Notes: a model not told the origin generated them from the sequence alone. A DNA stretch of 24,457 nucleotides from DASPTR01 sp041481365 (GCA_041481365.1 JBGPBS010000017.1:1-24457), one strand, 5' to 3'. Counted from the first letter of the stretch, positions 1 to 7,827 are shown. A program made the numbers and translations.

Positions 1-98
1 TCCTTGTTCAGAAGGAGAAATCAAAGGAAGCAACCATAAAGGAGATAGCAAAACAGTTGCTTAAGATTCGGAGTACAACCATCGGCAAAGTGGAATAG
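1..98 (+). CDS. C-terminal fragment, probable SRP19 (signal recognition particle 19 kDa protein)
   Basis: An open frame enters from the left edge and ends at TAG 96-98, leaving about 31 residues. The end contains the helix-like stretch KEATIKEIAKQLLKIR. Archaeal SRP19 proteins end with a basic strand followed by a helix of the pattern (V/L)V.K...K...I.EIA..I..IR, which this tail resembles. SRP19 binds 7S RNA and helps SRP54 bind it. The gene is convergent with rps8e, with only 2 bp between the stops. The identification rests on a short tail recalled from the family, so another small basic protein is possible. Confidence 0.45.
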   Translation, partial: LVQKEKSKEATIKEIAKQLLKIRSTTIGKVE

Positions 99-100
99 AG

Positions 101-496
101 TTAGCTTTTTTCTTCCTTGACCAAAACAGCGTTCAGCACTCCGTCCTGTCCTGGGCGAGAAGTGATGCGCGCTAGGCCCAAGGGCGTCTCTATTATTGCA
201 CCCTTTGTGATCACGCCTCGACGATCATAGTCCACGTTTGCAGGGTTCTTGGCTACCCCCATAATTTCAACTTTCTCAGTTTTTCCTGTTTTTTGATCAG
301 TCACACACACTCGCTTGTCGCTCAAGAGCTTCACTTTTAAAGTTCCCCCCCTCTCCCTTTCGGTTTTCCACTTTAGTTCCCCCAGCGTGGTCTCAGCTGG
401 AAACGAGCCAATTTCTGCCCTTCTTTTCTTCCTGTAAGCCCGTTTTCTGCCGCCAGAAGGTTTCTTCTTGCGCATGTCGCTATGCCAGACCGACAT
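101..496 (-). CDS. rps8e: 30S ribosomal protein S8e
   Basis: The 131-residue product matches archaeal eS8 over its length: an N-terminal basic GGRKRAYRKKRR segment, the RGG turn followed by the beta domain, NPANVDYDRRGVITKGAIIE in the middle, and the hallmark SRPGQDGVLNAVL end. It is a structural protein of the small ribosomal subunit. The frame can be extended to a TTG at 523. ATG 496 is preferred because AGGAGA lies about 8 nt upstream, and the family normally begins just before the basic segment. A TATA box at 551-557 places the transcript start near 528. It lies downstream of smc-scpA-scpB on the same strand but probably also has its own transcript. Confidence 0.95.
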   Translation of the reverse strand: MSVWHSDMRKKKPSGGRKRAYRKKRRAEIGSFPAETTLGELKWKTERERGGTLKVKLLSDKRVCVTDQKTGKTEKVEIMGVAKNPANVDYDRRGVITKGAIIETPLGLARITSRPGQDGVLNAVLVKEEKS

Positions 497-550
497 CGTC
501 AATTTCTCCTGATTTGCCGACAATGGCGGTCATTATCACCGTTGTTCCGC

Positions 551-557
551 ATATAAA
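551..557 (-). promoter_or_regulatory. TATA box of rps8e
   Basis: On the minus strand the sequence reads GGTTTATATGCGG, a good archaeal TATA element. It ends just before the scpB stop at 559. A start about 25 nt downstream falls near 528 and gives a leader of about 30 nt carrying the AGGAGA Shine-Dalgarno. It would let rps8e be expressed separately from the condensin genes. Confidence 0.6.
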
Positions 558-558
558 C

Positions 559-1167
559 CTATCCATCAGGGGCAGACTCTTCATGTTTGTCCCCGTCTTC
601 AAAAATGTGCTTTAACTCTCTCTTTATGCTGGCCGTGTCACGGCTCAAAGCGAAATAATCCGCAAAATACTCTGTCGTTTTGAGTACCGATGAGCGCCCA
701 GCTCGTTCACTGGCGATCAGGCCCATCTCCTTCAATATCTTAACATGCCCATAAGCGTGATGACCCCGTACGTCGATGACTCTCTTCTGAGAGACAGGTT
801 GTCTGTAGGCTATGTACGAGAGGGTCTTCAATGGACCCATGGAAAGCAGAGGCCTTTTGACAAGCTTCCGGACGCGAGGCGTGAAATTGCTTTTCAGCTG
901 CAAGACGTATCTTTCATCTTTCAGCTCCAGAATCTCAAGAGCACTATTTCTTTCCGCATACTCGTGGCTGATTGCTTCCACAAGCTTCTTGGTTCTCTTC
1001 TTTGAACGCGTGTTCAGGACAGAGCATAACTCGTTTATTTCTAACGGGCGACCAGCCACGTAGAGTGCTGCTTCTACCAAGGCCAGTTCTTGCTTGACCC
1101 TATCATCGGTCTTCTTCCGGTGAGCGTTCGCTTCCGTTTCAGGCTGTGGCCTTCCTGCTCTCTGCAA
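559..1167 (-). CDS. scpB: Segregation and condensation protein B (ScpB)
   Basis: This 202-residue protein has the ScpB pattern of two winged helices. The first is at about residues 28-100, beginning LVEAALYVAGRPLEINEL. The second is at about 105-180, including LLSMGPLKTLSYIAYRQPVS and the RGHHAYGHVKILKEMGLI recognition region. Known ScpB proteins dimerise and bind the ScpA kleisin to regulate the SMC ATPase. The start is TTG at 1167, with GGAG 9 nt upstream, and it overlaps the end of scpA by 29 bp, indicating translational coupling. It is the last gene of smc-scpA-scpB. Confidence 0.88.
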   Translation of the reverse strand: MQRAGRPQPETEANAHRKKTDDRVKQELALVEAALYVAGRPLEINELCSVLNTRSKKRTKKLVEAISHEYAERNSALEILELKDERYVLQLKSNFTPRVRKLVKRPLLSMGPLKTLSYIAYRQPVSQKRVIDVRGHHAYGHVKILKEMGLIASERAGRSSVLKTTEYFADYFALSRDTASIKRELKHIFEDGDKHEESAPDG

Positions 1168-1840
1168 GATTCAAGTCTCCGACGCTTATGTATATCTCCT
1201 CAGACTCTTCATTCTGCCATAGGTCAACCTTGCCCTCTTGTGCTAGGAATAGGAGGAGGATGAACGTACGAATGACTTCAAGCCGCGTCATCCCCTTTAT
1301 CAAACTCGAAAACTCTATTATGCCGGCACCTTTCACTCTTTCTGAAAGACCTGCGTACAGTTTTTCCATCTGAAGTTCAATTTCCATCAGGTAGAAATCC
1401 AGTTGAGGCAGTATTTCCGAAGGTGTCGGAAGAAGGGGCACCTCAACAGCTTTTTCGAGGCGCATGAATTTTTCCCCTTTCAGCGCATCGTCCAAGGCTT
1501 CAAGCAGGTTGTGGATGGTTGTCGAAGTCAATTCATGTCTCAATGGCAGAAACAAGGGTGGAGGAAGAAAGTCCTGCGGGGCCTTTGCTGGTGGAGGCGG
1601 TTCTTCAAGTCTCAACAGCAGTTTCGACTTCATCAGATATATTAGAGCTGAAGAATCCAACGCTACGCCTGAAGCTCTGAAGTCTACTTTCCCAGATTTC
1701 TCCATTTGCTCGAGAAACGAAGTCAACAAATAAGCGATGTTGACGTTCCAAGGCGAGAGCTTCTCAAGTTTGTGAAACTCGAAAAGAATGTTCCAAGGAG
1801 GGTGAAGATAGAAGGGTCTTCTTTCAACCGTTGAAGACAC
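1139..1840 (-). CDS. scpA: Segregation and condensation protein A (ScpA, kleisin)
   Basis: The 233-residue protein has the ScpA layout. The N-terminal helical domain (residues about 9-75, including LSPWNVNIAYLLTSFLEQM) contacts the SMC neck in known complexes. A Pro-rich linker (about 79-95) follows, and a C-terminal winged helix (about 175-225) binds the SMC head. The start is GTG 1840, which shares one base with the smc stop (TAGTG). GGAGGT lies 9 nt upstream inside the smc 3' end. Archaeal ScpA is usually about 220-270 residues, so it looks complete. It works with SMC and ScpB as the condensin ring. Confidence 0.9.
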   Translation of the reverse strand: MSSTVERRPFYLHPPWNILFEFHKLEKLSPWNVNIAYLLTSFLEQMEKSGKVDFRASGVALDSSALIYLMKSKLLLRLEEPPPPAKAPQDFLPPPLFLPLRHELTSTTIHNLLEALDDALKGEKFMRLEKAVEVPLLPTPSEILPQLDFYLMEIELQMEKLYAGLSERVKGAGIIEFSSLIKGMTRLEVIRTFILLLFLAQEGKVDLWQNEESEEIYISVGDLNLAESRKATA

Positions 1841-4800
1841 TAGCTTGGTACCTCCAGCAGGTTTGTTGCAACGACGTTCGAAACGCCGTTTCGCCCATAG
1901 ACCCCGTAGACTTTTTGTGCTTTGCTCACCATCTCTGGCTTCAGAGTTATTATTATGAATTGGGTTTTCTCAGACTCTTGCAGTAGGAGATCAGCAAGTT
2001 TTGACACGTGGAAGGCATCTAGGTGGGCATCTATCTCGTCAAGCACGTAGAATGATGCAGGTGTGAATTCCTTTAAGGCGAACAGAAAGGCCACTGCAGC
2101 AACTGAACGTTCGCCTCCGCTTGCTCCGCTTACCACTATGGAAGGTTTGTTGGGAAACTGAACTATCATGTCTATGCCGCCTGCGAATGGTTCATACATG
2201 TCCTCGATTTTTAATGAAGCTGTTCCGCCGCCTGTGAGCTGAGCGAAGTATTTCTGTAGATCGCGACCGATTTTTCCAAATGCTTCCATGAAAACGTTCC
2301 TTTTCTTCTGTTCAATCTCATCCATGAATTGGACTATCGCCTGTTTTTCCCTTTCAAGTTCATTCATCCGTATCGACAATTCCTTATAACGGGAGATCTG
2401 TTCTGCATAGTGAGAAAAGGCAAGCTGATTGACTGCGCCTATTCTTTCAAGCTCAAATTGCATCATTCTGATCGATGTTTCAGCCTCTTCGACCTGCTTG
2501 GGCGTCACTTCCACCGGCTGCTCATAACCGAACTGTCTAAGCTGGTTGCGATATTGATTGAGCTGAAGGAGGGAAGTTTGTATGTTCAACTGAAGCTGGT
2601 TCAGCACGCGGTCAACCTGCTCGTATTCGAAATCAAGCTTTCGTAACTCCTTGTCTATGTCGTCTATTTGACTAGTGAACTTCTTTGATTCCTCCCTTGC
2701 TGAGAAAACGCTTTTCGAGAGTTCTACGCGGCTTTTTTCTAGTTCGGACAACTCCTGCTTCAATGTTTCTCTTTCTCTCAGCGCTTCTTCCACTTCTTTT
2801 TCCACTTTTCTCTGTTGTTGCTCCACTTTCGCGAGTTGAATCTTGGAGTTTTGATACCCGACCCTTAGAACGTTGTCGAACTGTGATTGAAGCGTTGAGA
2901 TCTCTGTTTGAAACGTGCCGAGCTTCTGTCTCAGAGTAATTGTTTCTTCTGCAAGCTTCTCTTTCTTGACCTCCATTTCCTGAATGCTCGCCGGGTCCGT
3001 CTTTCGCCTCAGAGAGGCCAGTTCTGTCTGAAACTTCCTGATATCCTTCTGGATCGAGTTTCTTTCTGCCCTGTGAACCCACATTTGCGACTTCTCAGTT
3101 TCTATTTCCTTTTCAAGTCGCCCAGTGTTGTGGTCCAATCGCTTTACGTTGGCATTCGTCCTTTTCGCGCTTCTCTTCACGCGGGTCAATTCTCTTTCAA
3201 GCGTAGCAATCGCGTCTGAAAGCCTCGCAATCTCGACTCTTGTCTTGTCAATTTCCTCCTCAAAGACAGAGACGTCGGTTCCTCTTTTTGAAAGATGCTG
3301 CTGCAGAGCCGATACTGCCTCGTCTAGGCTCTTGATGGCCATGTCGCTGGGGATAATCGCAGAAAAGTCTATTGGAGCACGATAATAGCCGGTTTCAACT
3401 GCGCCACCAGACTCATAAAGATCACCCTCAACCGTTACAATCCTGTGCCCCTCATTCGATAAGCTGAAGGCGACTCTGTCATCAGATACAATTACTGTAT
3501 CGCCAAAAACGAAGTGAACGGCGGGCTCATAGTTCTTGTCATACTTCAGGAATGACGAGGCTATGCCGCTGACCCCCTGCTTCTCAGGCACTTTATAGGG
3601 CTTTGGTCTCGCTGTTCCTTCAACAGGAATTATCTTGATTCTTCCAAGCTTCATTTTTCTCAGGGTTTCAGTGCAGGCAAATGCAGCATCGAAATCCTTA
3701 ACCACCATAGCGTCCAACCATCCTGCTGAGGCCGCCTCAACTGCCCTTTGATATGCCTTTTCAACCTTGACCAAGCTGCGTAGTCTACCGTAAACGCCTG
3801 GGATGACGCCTAAATCGCCTAGTTCTTCTATGCTTCTTAGGGCTTTCTCTTCGGCAGCTATGGTTTCCGCAAGTTCTCGCTGAGTTGCAAATTCTATAAC
3901 GGCTTCCCGCGCCGACTCAGCTATTTTTCCTGCTTCAGCTATTTCCTTTCGGACGGCTTCTCTTTGGGCTATCCGTCGTTCAAGGTTACGTTCCAAGTAC
4001 TTAAGCTGGGTTTTCTGTTCCTTCTGCACGCTCTCTAGCTCGCTGAATGATTTCTGAAGTTCAGAAAGCGTTGTGTTGAATCTTTCTCTGCGGTCATGCA
4101 GATCCTTGAGTCTCTTGACTCTGAGCTTTATCGCCGTCTGACTTTTCACGTATTCAGATCTAAGAAAAGCAAGTCTCTTGTGACTATTGTCGAGGCCTAA
4201 CTCGATCTCTCGGATTCTCTTGCTGTTTTCTCCAAGATTGTCCCAAAGCTGAGCAGTTTCCTGTGCGAGAACATCATGTTCAGCTTGTTTTGAGCCTATT
4301 TGGCCCGAAACGCTCTCAGATTCGCTTCTGGGACGTTTAATTCCTGAACGATTTTCGCGAATTTTTTTACGGATGGACTCGTACTGTTGGACGCTGTTCT
4401 CTCTTACACGTTTCAACCCTTCAAGGCTTATCTTCCCAGAGCTGATCTTGGTTGCGAGTTCTGTCTGCTTTGATTTCAGTTCTCCAATTCTTATCTGCAC
4501 TTTCAGGACTTGGGAGCCGCCTTCTTCAACGATTTCTGAGCTTAGCTTTCTCCATTCTCCTTCAATTTCCCGTCTCTTTGACCTGTGTCCGTCGCGAAGC
4601 TGTCGCAGCTTCTCAAGTTTGTTTCTAACATCGTCGGCCCGCGCCGAATGCTCTTCCACTTTCTCTTGTATTGACGCCATGTCGTGTGAGATCTTTATCG
4701 TTTCAAATTTCTTTATCTCGTCTTGGATAAAATTGGCTCTCAGCAGTTCATTCCTTTCTCTTTCCAGATCGTCAAGTCTTTTCTGCACCTCGTCGATTCT

Positions 4801-5391
4801 TCCCATTGCCGTGCGTATGGATATGTCTGCCACTCGAAGCTTTTCCTCAGCTTCAGCTTTTTCAGCGTCGTATTGGCTGATTCCAACGAGGTCTTCAATG
4901 GTTTTTCTTCGTTCCAAAGGAGATATGTCGGTGAGGCGGGTTATCGTGCCCTGCAAGATTATGTTTTGACTTGTGCTGCTTATCCAGGCCATGGAGAGGA
5001 CTTCTAAGATGTGAGCTCTTGAAATTCTTCTGCCATTGAGCCTATACACGCTTTGACCGTTGCGATAGACCTCACGCGAAACAGTAACGGTGGTTGTATC
5101 GACAGGCATGCGACAATCCGTGTTGTCAAACTGTATCACCACTTTCGCCATTTTTGCCCTTTCCAGCCCAGCCGTCTCCGACCCATGAAAGATAAGTTTG
5201 GCAGCAGTCTCCGCACGCAGTCTTCTTGTGCTCAATTCACCAAGTGCAAACAAGAGCGCATCCAGAATGTTTGTCTTGCCGCTGCCATTTGGACCAGTTA
5301 TGGCTGTGAAGCCCTTGTCCAGAGCTACTTTAACGTTCTGCGGCCCGAACGACTTGAAACCTTTAACCTCGATTTTCTTAATGTAGGGCAT
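1840..5391 (-). CDS. smc: Chromosome segregation protein SMC
   Basis: The 1183-residue protein has full SMC architecture. The Walker A motif GPNGSGKT is at 33-40 and a Q-loop region (SQNIILQGTI) at about 138-148. Coiled coil runs from about 165 to 500 and from 690 to 1010. The hinge occupies about 520-680, with LGVIPGVYGRL and glycine-rich turns. The C-terminal head has signature SGASGGERS near 1088-1096, Walker B VLDEIDAHLD near 1116-1125 and a switch region ending FIIITLKP. ATP-driven head engagement compacts DNA together with ScpA and ScpB. The start is ATG 5391 with GGTGAGG upstream and a TATA box at 5449-5456. Most Thermoproteia lack a canonical SMC-ScpAB, so this trio argues for another branch. 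Confidence 0.97.
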   Translation of the reverse strand: MPYIKKIEVKGFKSFGPQNVKVALDKGFTAITGPNGSGKTNILDALLFALGELSTRRLRAETAAKLIFHGSETAGLERAKMAKVVIQFDNTDCRMPVDTTTVTVSREVYRNGQSVYRLNGRRISRAHILEVLSMAWISSTSQNIILQGTITRLTDISPLERRKTIEDLVGISQYDAEKAEAEEKLRVADISIRTAMGRIDEVQKRLDDLERERNELLRANFIQDEIKKFETIKISHDMASIQEKVEEHSARADDVRNKLEKLRQLRDGHRSKRREIEGEWRKLSSEIVEEGGSQVLKVQIRIGELKSKQTELATKISSGKISLEGLKRVRENSVQQYESIRKKIRENRSGIKRPRSESESVSGQIGSKQAEHDVLAQETAQLWDNLGENSKRIREIELGLDNSHKRLAFLRSEYVKSQTAIKLRVKRLKDLHDRRERFNTTLSELQKSFSELESVQKEQKTQLKYLERNLERRIAQREAVRKEIAEAGKIAESAREAVIEFATQRELAETIAAEEKALRSIEELGDLGVIPGVYGRLRSLVKVEKAYQRAVEAASAGWLDAMVVKDFDAAFACTETLRKMKLGRIKIIPVEGTARPKPYKVPEKQGVSGIASSFLKYDKNYEPAVHFVFGDTVIVSDDRVAFSLSNEGHRIVTVEGDLYESGGAVETGYYRAPIDFSAIIPSDMAIKSLDEAVSALQQHLSKRGTDVSVFEEEIDKTRVEIARLSDAIATLERELTRVKRSAKRTNANVKRLDHNTGRLEKEIETEKSQMWVHRAERNSIQKDIRKFQTELASLRRKTDPASIQEMEVKKEKLAEETITLRQKLGTFQTEISTLQSQFDNVLRVGYQNSKIQLAKVEQQQRKVEKEVEEALRERETLKQELSELEKSRVELSKSVFSAREESKKFTSQIDDIDKELRKLDFEYEQVDRVLNQLQLNIQTSLLQLNQYRNQLRQFGYEQPVEVTPKQVEEAETSIRMMQFELERIGAVNQLAFSHYAEQISRYKELSIRMNELEREKQAIVQFMDEIEQKKRNVFMEAFGKIGRDLQKYFAQLTGGGTASLKIEDMYEPFAGGIDMIVQFPNKPSIVVSGASGGERSVAAVAFLFALKEFTPASFYVLDEIDAHLDAFHVSKLADLLLQESEKTQFIIITLKPEMVSKAQKVYGVYGRNGVSNVVATNLLEVPS

Positions 5392-5448
5392 TCAGTGTGC
5401 GCCCTCACCTTCTCGGAAGCACACAGCATTCTTATTTCGATAACTCTA

Positions 5449-5456
5449 ATATATTT
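5449..5456 (-). promoter_or_regulatory. TATA box of the smc-scpA-scpB operon
   Basis: On the minus strand an A-rich stretch leads into AAATATAT. A transcript start about 25 nt downstream would lie near 5427, giving a leader of roughly 36 nt that contains the Shine-Dalgarno of smc. No other gene starts close by. Confidence 0.5.
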
Positions 5457-5727
5457 TTGCAAAAGAGTACTGCAGCGTTGAGCTTTAACTGCTATGTACC
5501 TGTGAACGCTATTTTTCGGCTTTCAATCTATGATTTAAGTCATGGAGATACGTCCCCTACCCTTGCTATTCTAGTTGAACTATGAGGGATAAGCGTCCCG
5601 GTATGGATGATAAAAATTTAAATTTAACAACCCTAGATTTCCAGTGTGGAAAACTCGAGAATTGCCGTGTGTTTTCATTGTGGTTGATTGGTGTAGGTTA
5701 ATTGTGGCTGGTTGCAGTTGTGCTCTT

Positions 5728-6039
5728 TCATTTCCAAGGTTTTGCCCTGAGTTTTCTATATTCATCGCTTGGTAGGAAATTCTCTAATGCATCGGCTATC
5801 TCTTCCCGATTATTCATACGATAACACCTTGAACTTCTAGAATGGAAGGTGACTCTAATCAATCCAGTGACAACTGGACGTTGAAGTTTGGCTCCAAGCG
5901 TTTCAACATCATACCATTCCCAACCTAAATAGTTAGGGTTGTTTGAATTGGCTTTTTCGTGCTCGATTGCTTTCTTGAAGGTCTTCACATATTCGGGGTG
6001 CTGGTTCAGGAACGCCTTCACTTCTTCTGTAGTAACCAT
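5728..6039 (-). CDS. Small hypothetical protein, possibly winged-helix-like
   Basis: I do not recognise this 103-residue protein. It begins VTTEEVKAFLNQHPEY and has a helical N-terminal half, then WYDVETLGAKLQRPVVTGLIRVTF, and ends with an acidic/basic helix (EEIADALENFLPSDEYRKLR). A helix followed by PVVTGLIRVTF could be a recognition helix and wing of a winged helix, but that is a guess. ATG 6039 is preferred over GTG 6048 because AGGAG lies 8 nt upstream. A TATA box is at 6068-6074. The gene stands alone in an AT-rich stretch with no matching neighbours. Confidence 0.6.
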   Translation of the reverse strand: MVTTEEVKAFLNQHPEYVKTFKKAIEHEKANSNNPNYLGWEWYDVETLGAKLQRPVVTGLIRVTFHSRSSRCYRMNNREEIADALENFLPSDEYRKLRAKPWK

Positions 6040-6067
6040 ATATATCACTCCTACTATATTACTATCC

Positions 6068-6074
6068 TATATAA
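6068..6074 (-). promoter_or_regulatory. TATA box of the small hypothetical gene at 5728-6039
   Basis: The minus strand reads GCTTATATAGG. The expected transcript start near 6045 is very close to the start codon. The transcript would then be nearly leaderless or would barely include the AGGAG at 6048-6052, so the two signals do not fit together perfectly. An AT-rich AATATAG lies between them. Confidence 0.4.
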
Positions 6075-6176
6075 GCTAACCGCTACGAAGACTATTTCGG
6101 AAGTTTTTGGTTGCTGCTCGTATTCTTTCAACTTCACAAGAGCCTTTTGTGTGGCATGGAAAAAGAAAGGGTGGTT

Positions 6177-6788
6177 CTAGTAGTGGTATGTTATCGTTAT
6201 GGTTTCAGTAGCTCCATTGACATAGTTTGTGTTGCCGACTCTAACTGTTAATGAACTTGGCAAAACTGGAAAAGCCGCTTCCCCACCAACGCCGACAGTA
6301 ATTTTCTTGTCATAGCCAATACCAGGCGTACTCCACACTAGTTGAACATAAGTTTTATCAGTGGTTGATGAGTGAACCAGAACTGAAAGGTATCCAGCGT
6401 AAGATGCTGAGAATGTAAATTCTGTGTATGAACTTGCTGGTTGACTTATTGTTTGGTCATCAACCCAAACTGTTGATTTCTCTAGTTTAAGATTGCTGGT
6501 CAGGTCATTCACTTGGTTTTGTAGGTTTGTATTTTGGTTCTTCAATGAATCGTAGTCAGAGTTAGAGTGACTGTGGCTTGATGCACAGTCGTTCTTTTGA
6601 CTGTTCAATGAATCGTAATCAGAATTGGAGTGACTGTGACCTGACACGTAGTCGTCATATGCCGAATTCTTGTTGTTGAGCGTCATTGTGTAATATGCGA
6701 ACACTCCGACTAGACCGACTGCTAGAAGGATACAGATTATTCCTAGTCCAATCGCTACGACTCTACCGACAACTTTCTTTTCACTCAT
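6177..6788 (-). CDS. Membrane-anchored surface protein with tandem HSHSNSDYDSL repeats
   Basis: The 203-residue protein has one N-terminal membrane segment (about 9-33), then a low-complexity outside part and a C-terminal domain (about 105-203) rich in beta strands, aromatic residues and Thr/Ser. Residues 49-90 hold two 21-residue repeats sharing SNSDYDSL and His-Ser pairs, followed by a short coiled-coil-like stretch (KNQNTNLQNQVNDLTSNL). This suggests a stalk holding a beta-sandwich domain outside the membrane. I recognise no named family. ATG 6788 has GGGG about 6-10 nt upstream and a TATA box at 6824-6830. It appears to be a single-gene transcript. Confidence 0.65.
   Translation of the reverse strand: MSEKKVVGRVVAIGLGIICILLAVGLVGVFAYYTMTLNNKNSAYDDYVSGHSHSNSDYDSLNSQKNDCASSHSHSNSDYDSLKNQNTNLQNQVNDLTSNLKLEKSTVWVDDQTISQPASSYTEFTFSASYAGYLSVLVHSSTTDKTYVQLVWSTPGIGYDKKITVGVGGEAAFPVLPSSLTVRVGNTNYVNGATETITITYHY
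6541..6654 (-). repeat. Two-copy 63-bp tandem repeat inside the surface-protein gene
   Basis: TTCAATGAATCGTA begins at 6541 and again at 6604, and similarity continues for about 50 bp (6541-6591 and 6604-6654) with roughly eight mismatches. The 63-bp period is 21 codons, so the reading frame is kept. The unit encodes HSHSNSDYDSL. The sequence diverges beyond the second copy. Confidence 0.8.
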
Positions 6789-6823
6789 TTTTGAACCCCT
6801 AGTTTGTCCTTAGTTGCCGTGCC

Positions 6824-6830
6824 GATATAA
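6824..6830 (-). promoter_or_regulatory. TATA box of the repeat-containing surface-protein gene
   Basis: The minus strand reads AATCTTATATCGG. A start about 25 nt downstream, near 6802, leaves a leader of about 14 nt that holds the GGGG Shine-Dalgarno. Confidence 0.45.
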
Positions 6831-6982
6831 GATTTCTGTACTTGGTCCAAGAGAACGGGTTCTGTTGACTTCTCATGGGATTGCTCTACGTGTTAACTGT
6901 CGTGGGATGATACATTCAAGACAAGCCAACAGTGATTTTTCACTGCAAAATTATTTAGGTATGTGCTTATGCGATAAGTAGC

Positions 6983-7315
6983 ATGGGCATTTTCCCTTCT
7001 TGCAGCGAAGAATGTCTGTTCTTTGGATCATCATCATGTACTGGTTGTCAAGTATGTACTTATTGTGGCAAATACCTCTATTGGTCTGGAAAACGTAGAA
7101 ACATCCATCATGACCATATTCTAGCTTGGGTTTCATGGGGAAGAACAAAGGTTCCGACATGTGTAAGCTGTAACTTGAGTAAAGGACGCAAAGGGCTAAA
7201 GGAATGGTTAAGGTGGCTACGTGTTTGTCGTTTTAAGAAATGGAAGCAAATAGTAGAATACAACAAATGGAAGAGACACAAAATTGCCCAAGCAATAAGA
7301 GAGGTGCGTGATTAG
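6983..7315 (+). CDS. HNH endonuclease
   Basis: The 110-residue protein carries a zinc-stabilised HNH motif: C25-x2-C28, then HHDH at 42-45, then C60-x2-C63-N64 and K67. HNH nucleases bind a metal through His/Asn and cut DNA. The C-terminal part (about 72-110) is a basic, Trp-rich helix that may bind DNA. The first 20 residues contain extra cysteines (C7, C11, C19, C22). ATG 6983 is the first ATG after an in-frame stop at 6956. I see no clear Shine-Dalgarno, and an AT-rich TTATTTA near 6951 could drive a nearly leaderless message. Small stand-alone HNH genes are often mobile or phage-related, and this one sits in an AT-richer accessory stretch. Confidence 0.85.
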   Translation: MGIFPSCSEECLFFGSSSCTGCQVCTYCGKYLYWSGKRRNIHHDHILAWVSWGRTKVPTCVSCNLSKGRKGLKEWLRWLRVCRFKKWKQIVEYNKWKRHKIAQAIREVRD

Positions 7316-7337
7316 TAAAAACTAGTGGATCGCTTTC

Positions 7338-7637
7338 TTGCGTTGGCAGCCAATCGCAAAACTATTATGTGAATTTCTTGATACCATATTTGGTGATTGC
7401 TTGCAAGAAATGAGGTTTGAAATATATGAGGACAAAAATCGAAAATGGAGATGGAAACTGAGGTTTAGTAATAGAACACTGGTAGCTGAGAGTGCTCTGT
7501 GTTATGAGAATATGGAATTGTGCAAGACAGGTATTCAATTAGTCAAGGAACATGCAAAAGATGCGTCAATCGTTATTATAGAAGATAACCATACCATTTG
7601 GCAAGATAACCGAGATTCTGATTCAAGTCAAAACTGA
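7338..7637 (+). CDS. DUF1508 (YegP/UPF0339-like) domain protein
   Basis: The C-terminal 75 residues match DUF1508: RFEIYEDKNRKWRWKLRFSN, then LVAESALCYENMELCKTGIQ and VKEHAKDASI, the typical compact alpha/beta repeat that begins FEIYKDK.GEWRWRL. The biochemical role of DUF1508 is unknown. The longest frame starts at TTG 7338, but the domain begins exactly at an internal ATG at 7410 (75 residues), a likely alternative start. No strong Shine-Dalgarno favours either. It lies 22 bp after the HNH gene on the same strand. The C-terminal tail after the domain overlaps, in another frame, a zinc-peptidase-like fragment (7582-7827). Confidence 0.72.
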   Translation: MRWQPIAKLLCEFLDTIFGDCLQEMRFEIYEDKNRKWRWKLRFSNRTLVAESALCYENMELCKTGIQLVKEHAKDASIVIIEDNHTIWQDNRDSDSSQN

Positions 7638-7827
7638 CGGTAGCCTTTCAGAAGGGTCTAGCCGATTCGCCTTTTTTCATGAAATAGGACATGATCTAAA
7701 TTTCGGCAATTCAGAACGAGAAGCTAGTGATTTTGCTTTCTACTTAATCAATAGATTAAAAAACGCTTTTGTGGGCCTTAGACCACTTAAACAACTCAGA
7801 CTAAAACCGTTCAAAAAAACCGTCTAA
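7582..7827 (+). pseudogene. Fragment of an ImmA/IrrE-like (M78) zinc metallopeptidase
   Basis: Between the stop at 7579-7581 and TAA 7825-7827 one frame encodes 81 residues with a clear peptidase signature. RFAFFHEIGHDLNF holds HExxH (His codons 7678-7680 and 7690-7692), followed by SEREASDFAFYLIN, the place and style of the third ligand Glu in ImmA/IrrE proteins (EANxFAAELL). The preceding residues (LIQVKTDGSLSEGSSRF) resemble the family's strand and 'N..L....RF' approach. No ATG, GTG or TTG occurs in this frame before HEIGH, so it cannot start on its own. It is therefore a remnant, or the tail of the DUF1508 frame reached by a frameshift. Its stop overlaps the stop of the convergent DUF2096-like gene. 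Confidence 0.65.

Noticed and set aside
745..800. C/D-box sRNA-like GTGATGA...CTGA motifs on the plus strand
   Set aside because: They lie antisense inside scpB coding sequence with no terminal stem and no promoter; chance matches.
2672..3082. 136-codon minus frame inside smc
   Set aside because: An alternative frame of the SMC coiled coil, whose skewed codons give long spurious frames.
5580..5765. 61-codon minus frame between smc and the small hypothetical gene
   Set aside because: Composition is unlike a protein and it overlaps the end of 5728-6039. Only an AT-rich self-complementary stretch (AAATTTAAATTT near 5616-5628) is notable there, and no gene follows it on either strand.
6951..7160. 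69-codon minus frame opposite the HNH gene
   Set aside because: It is the antisense shadow of the HNH gene, whose Cys/His motifs are convincing on the plus strand.
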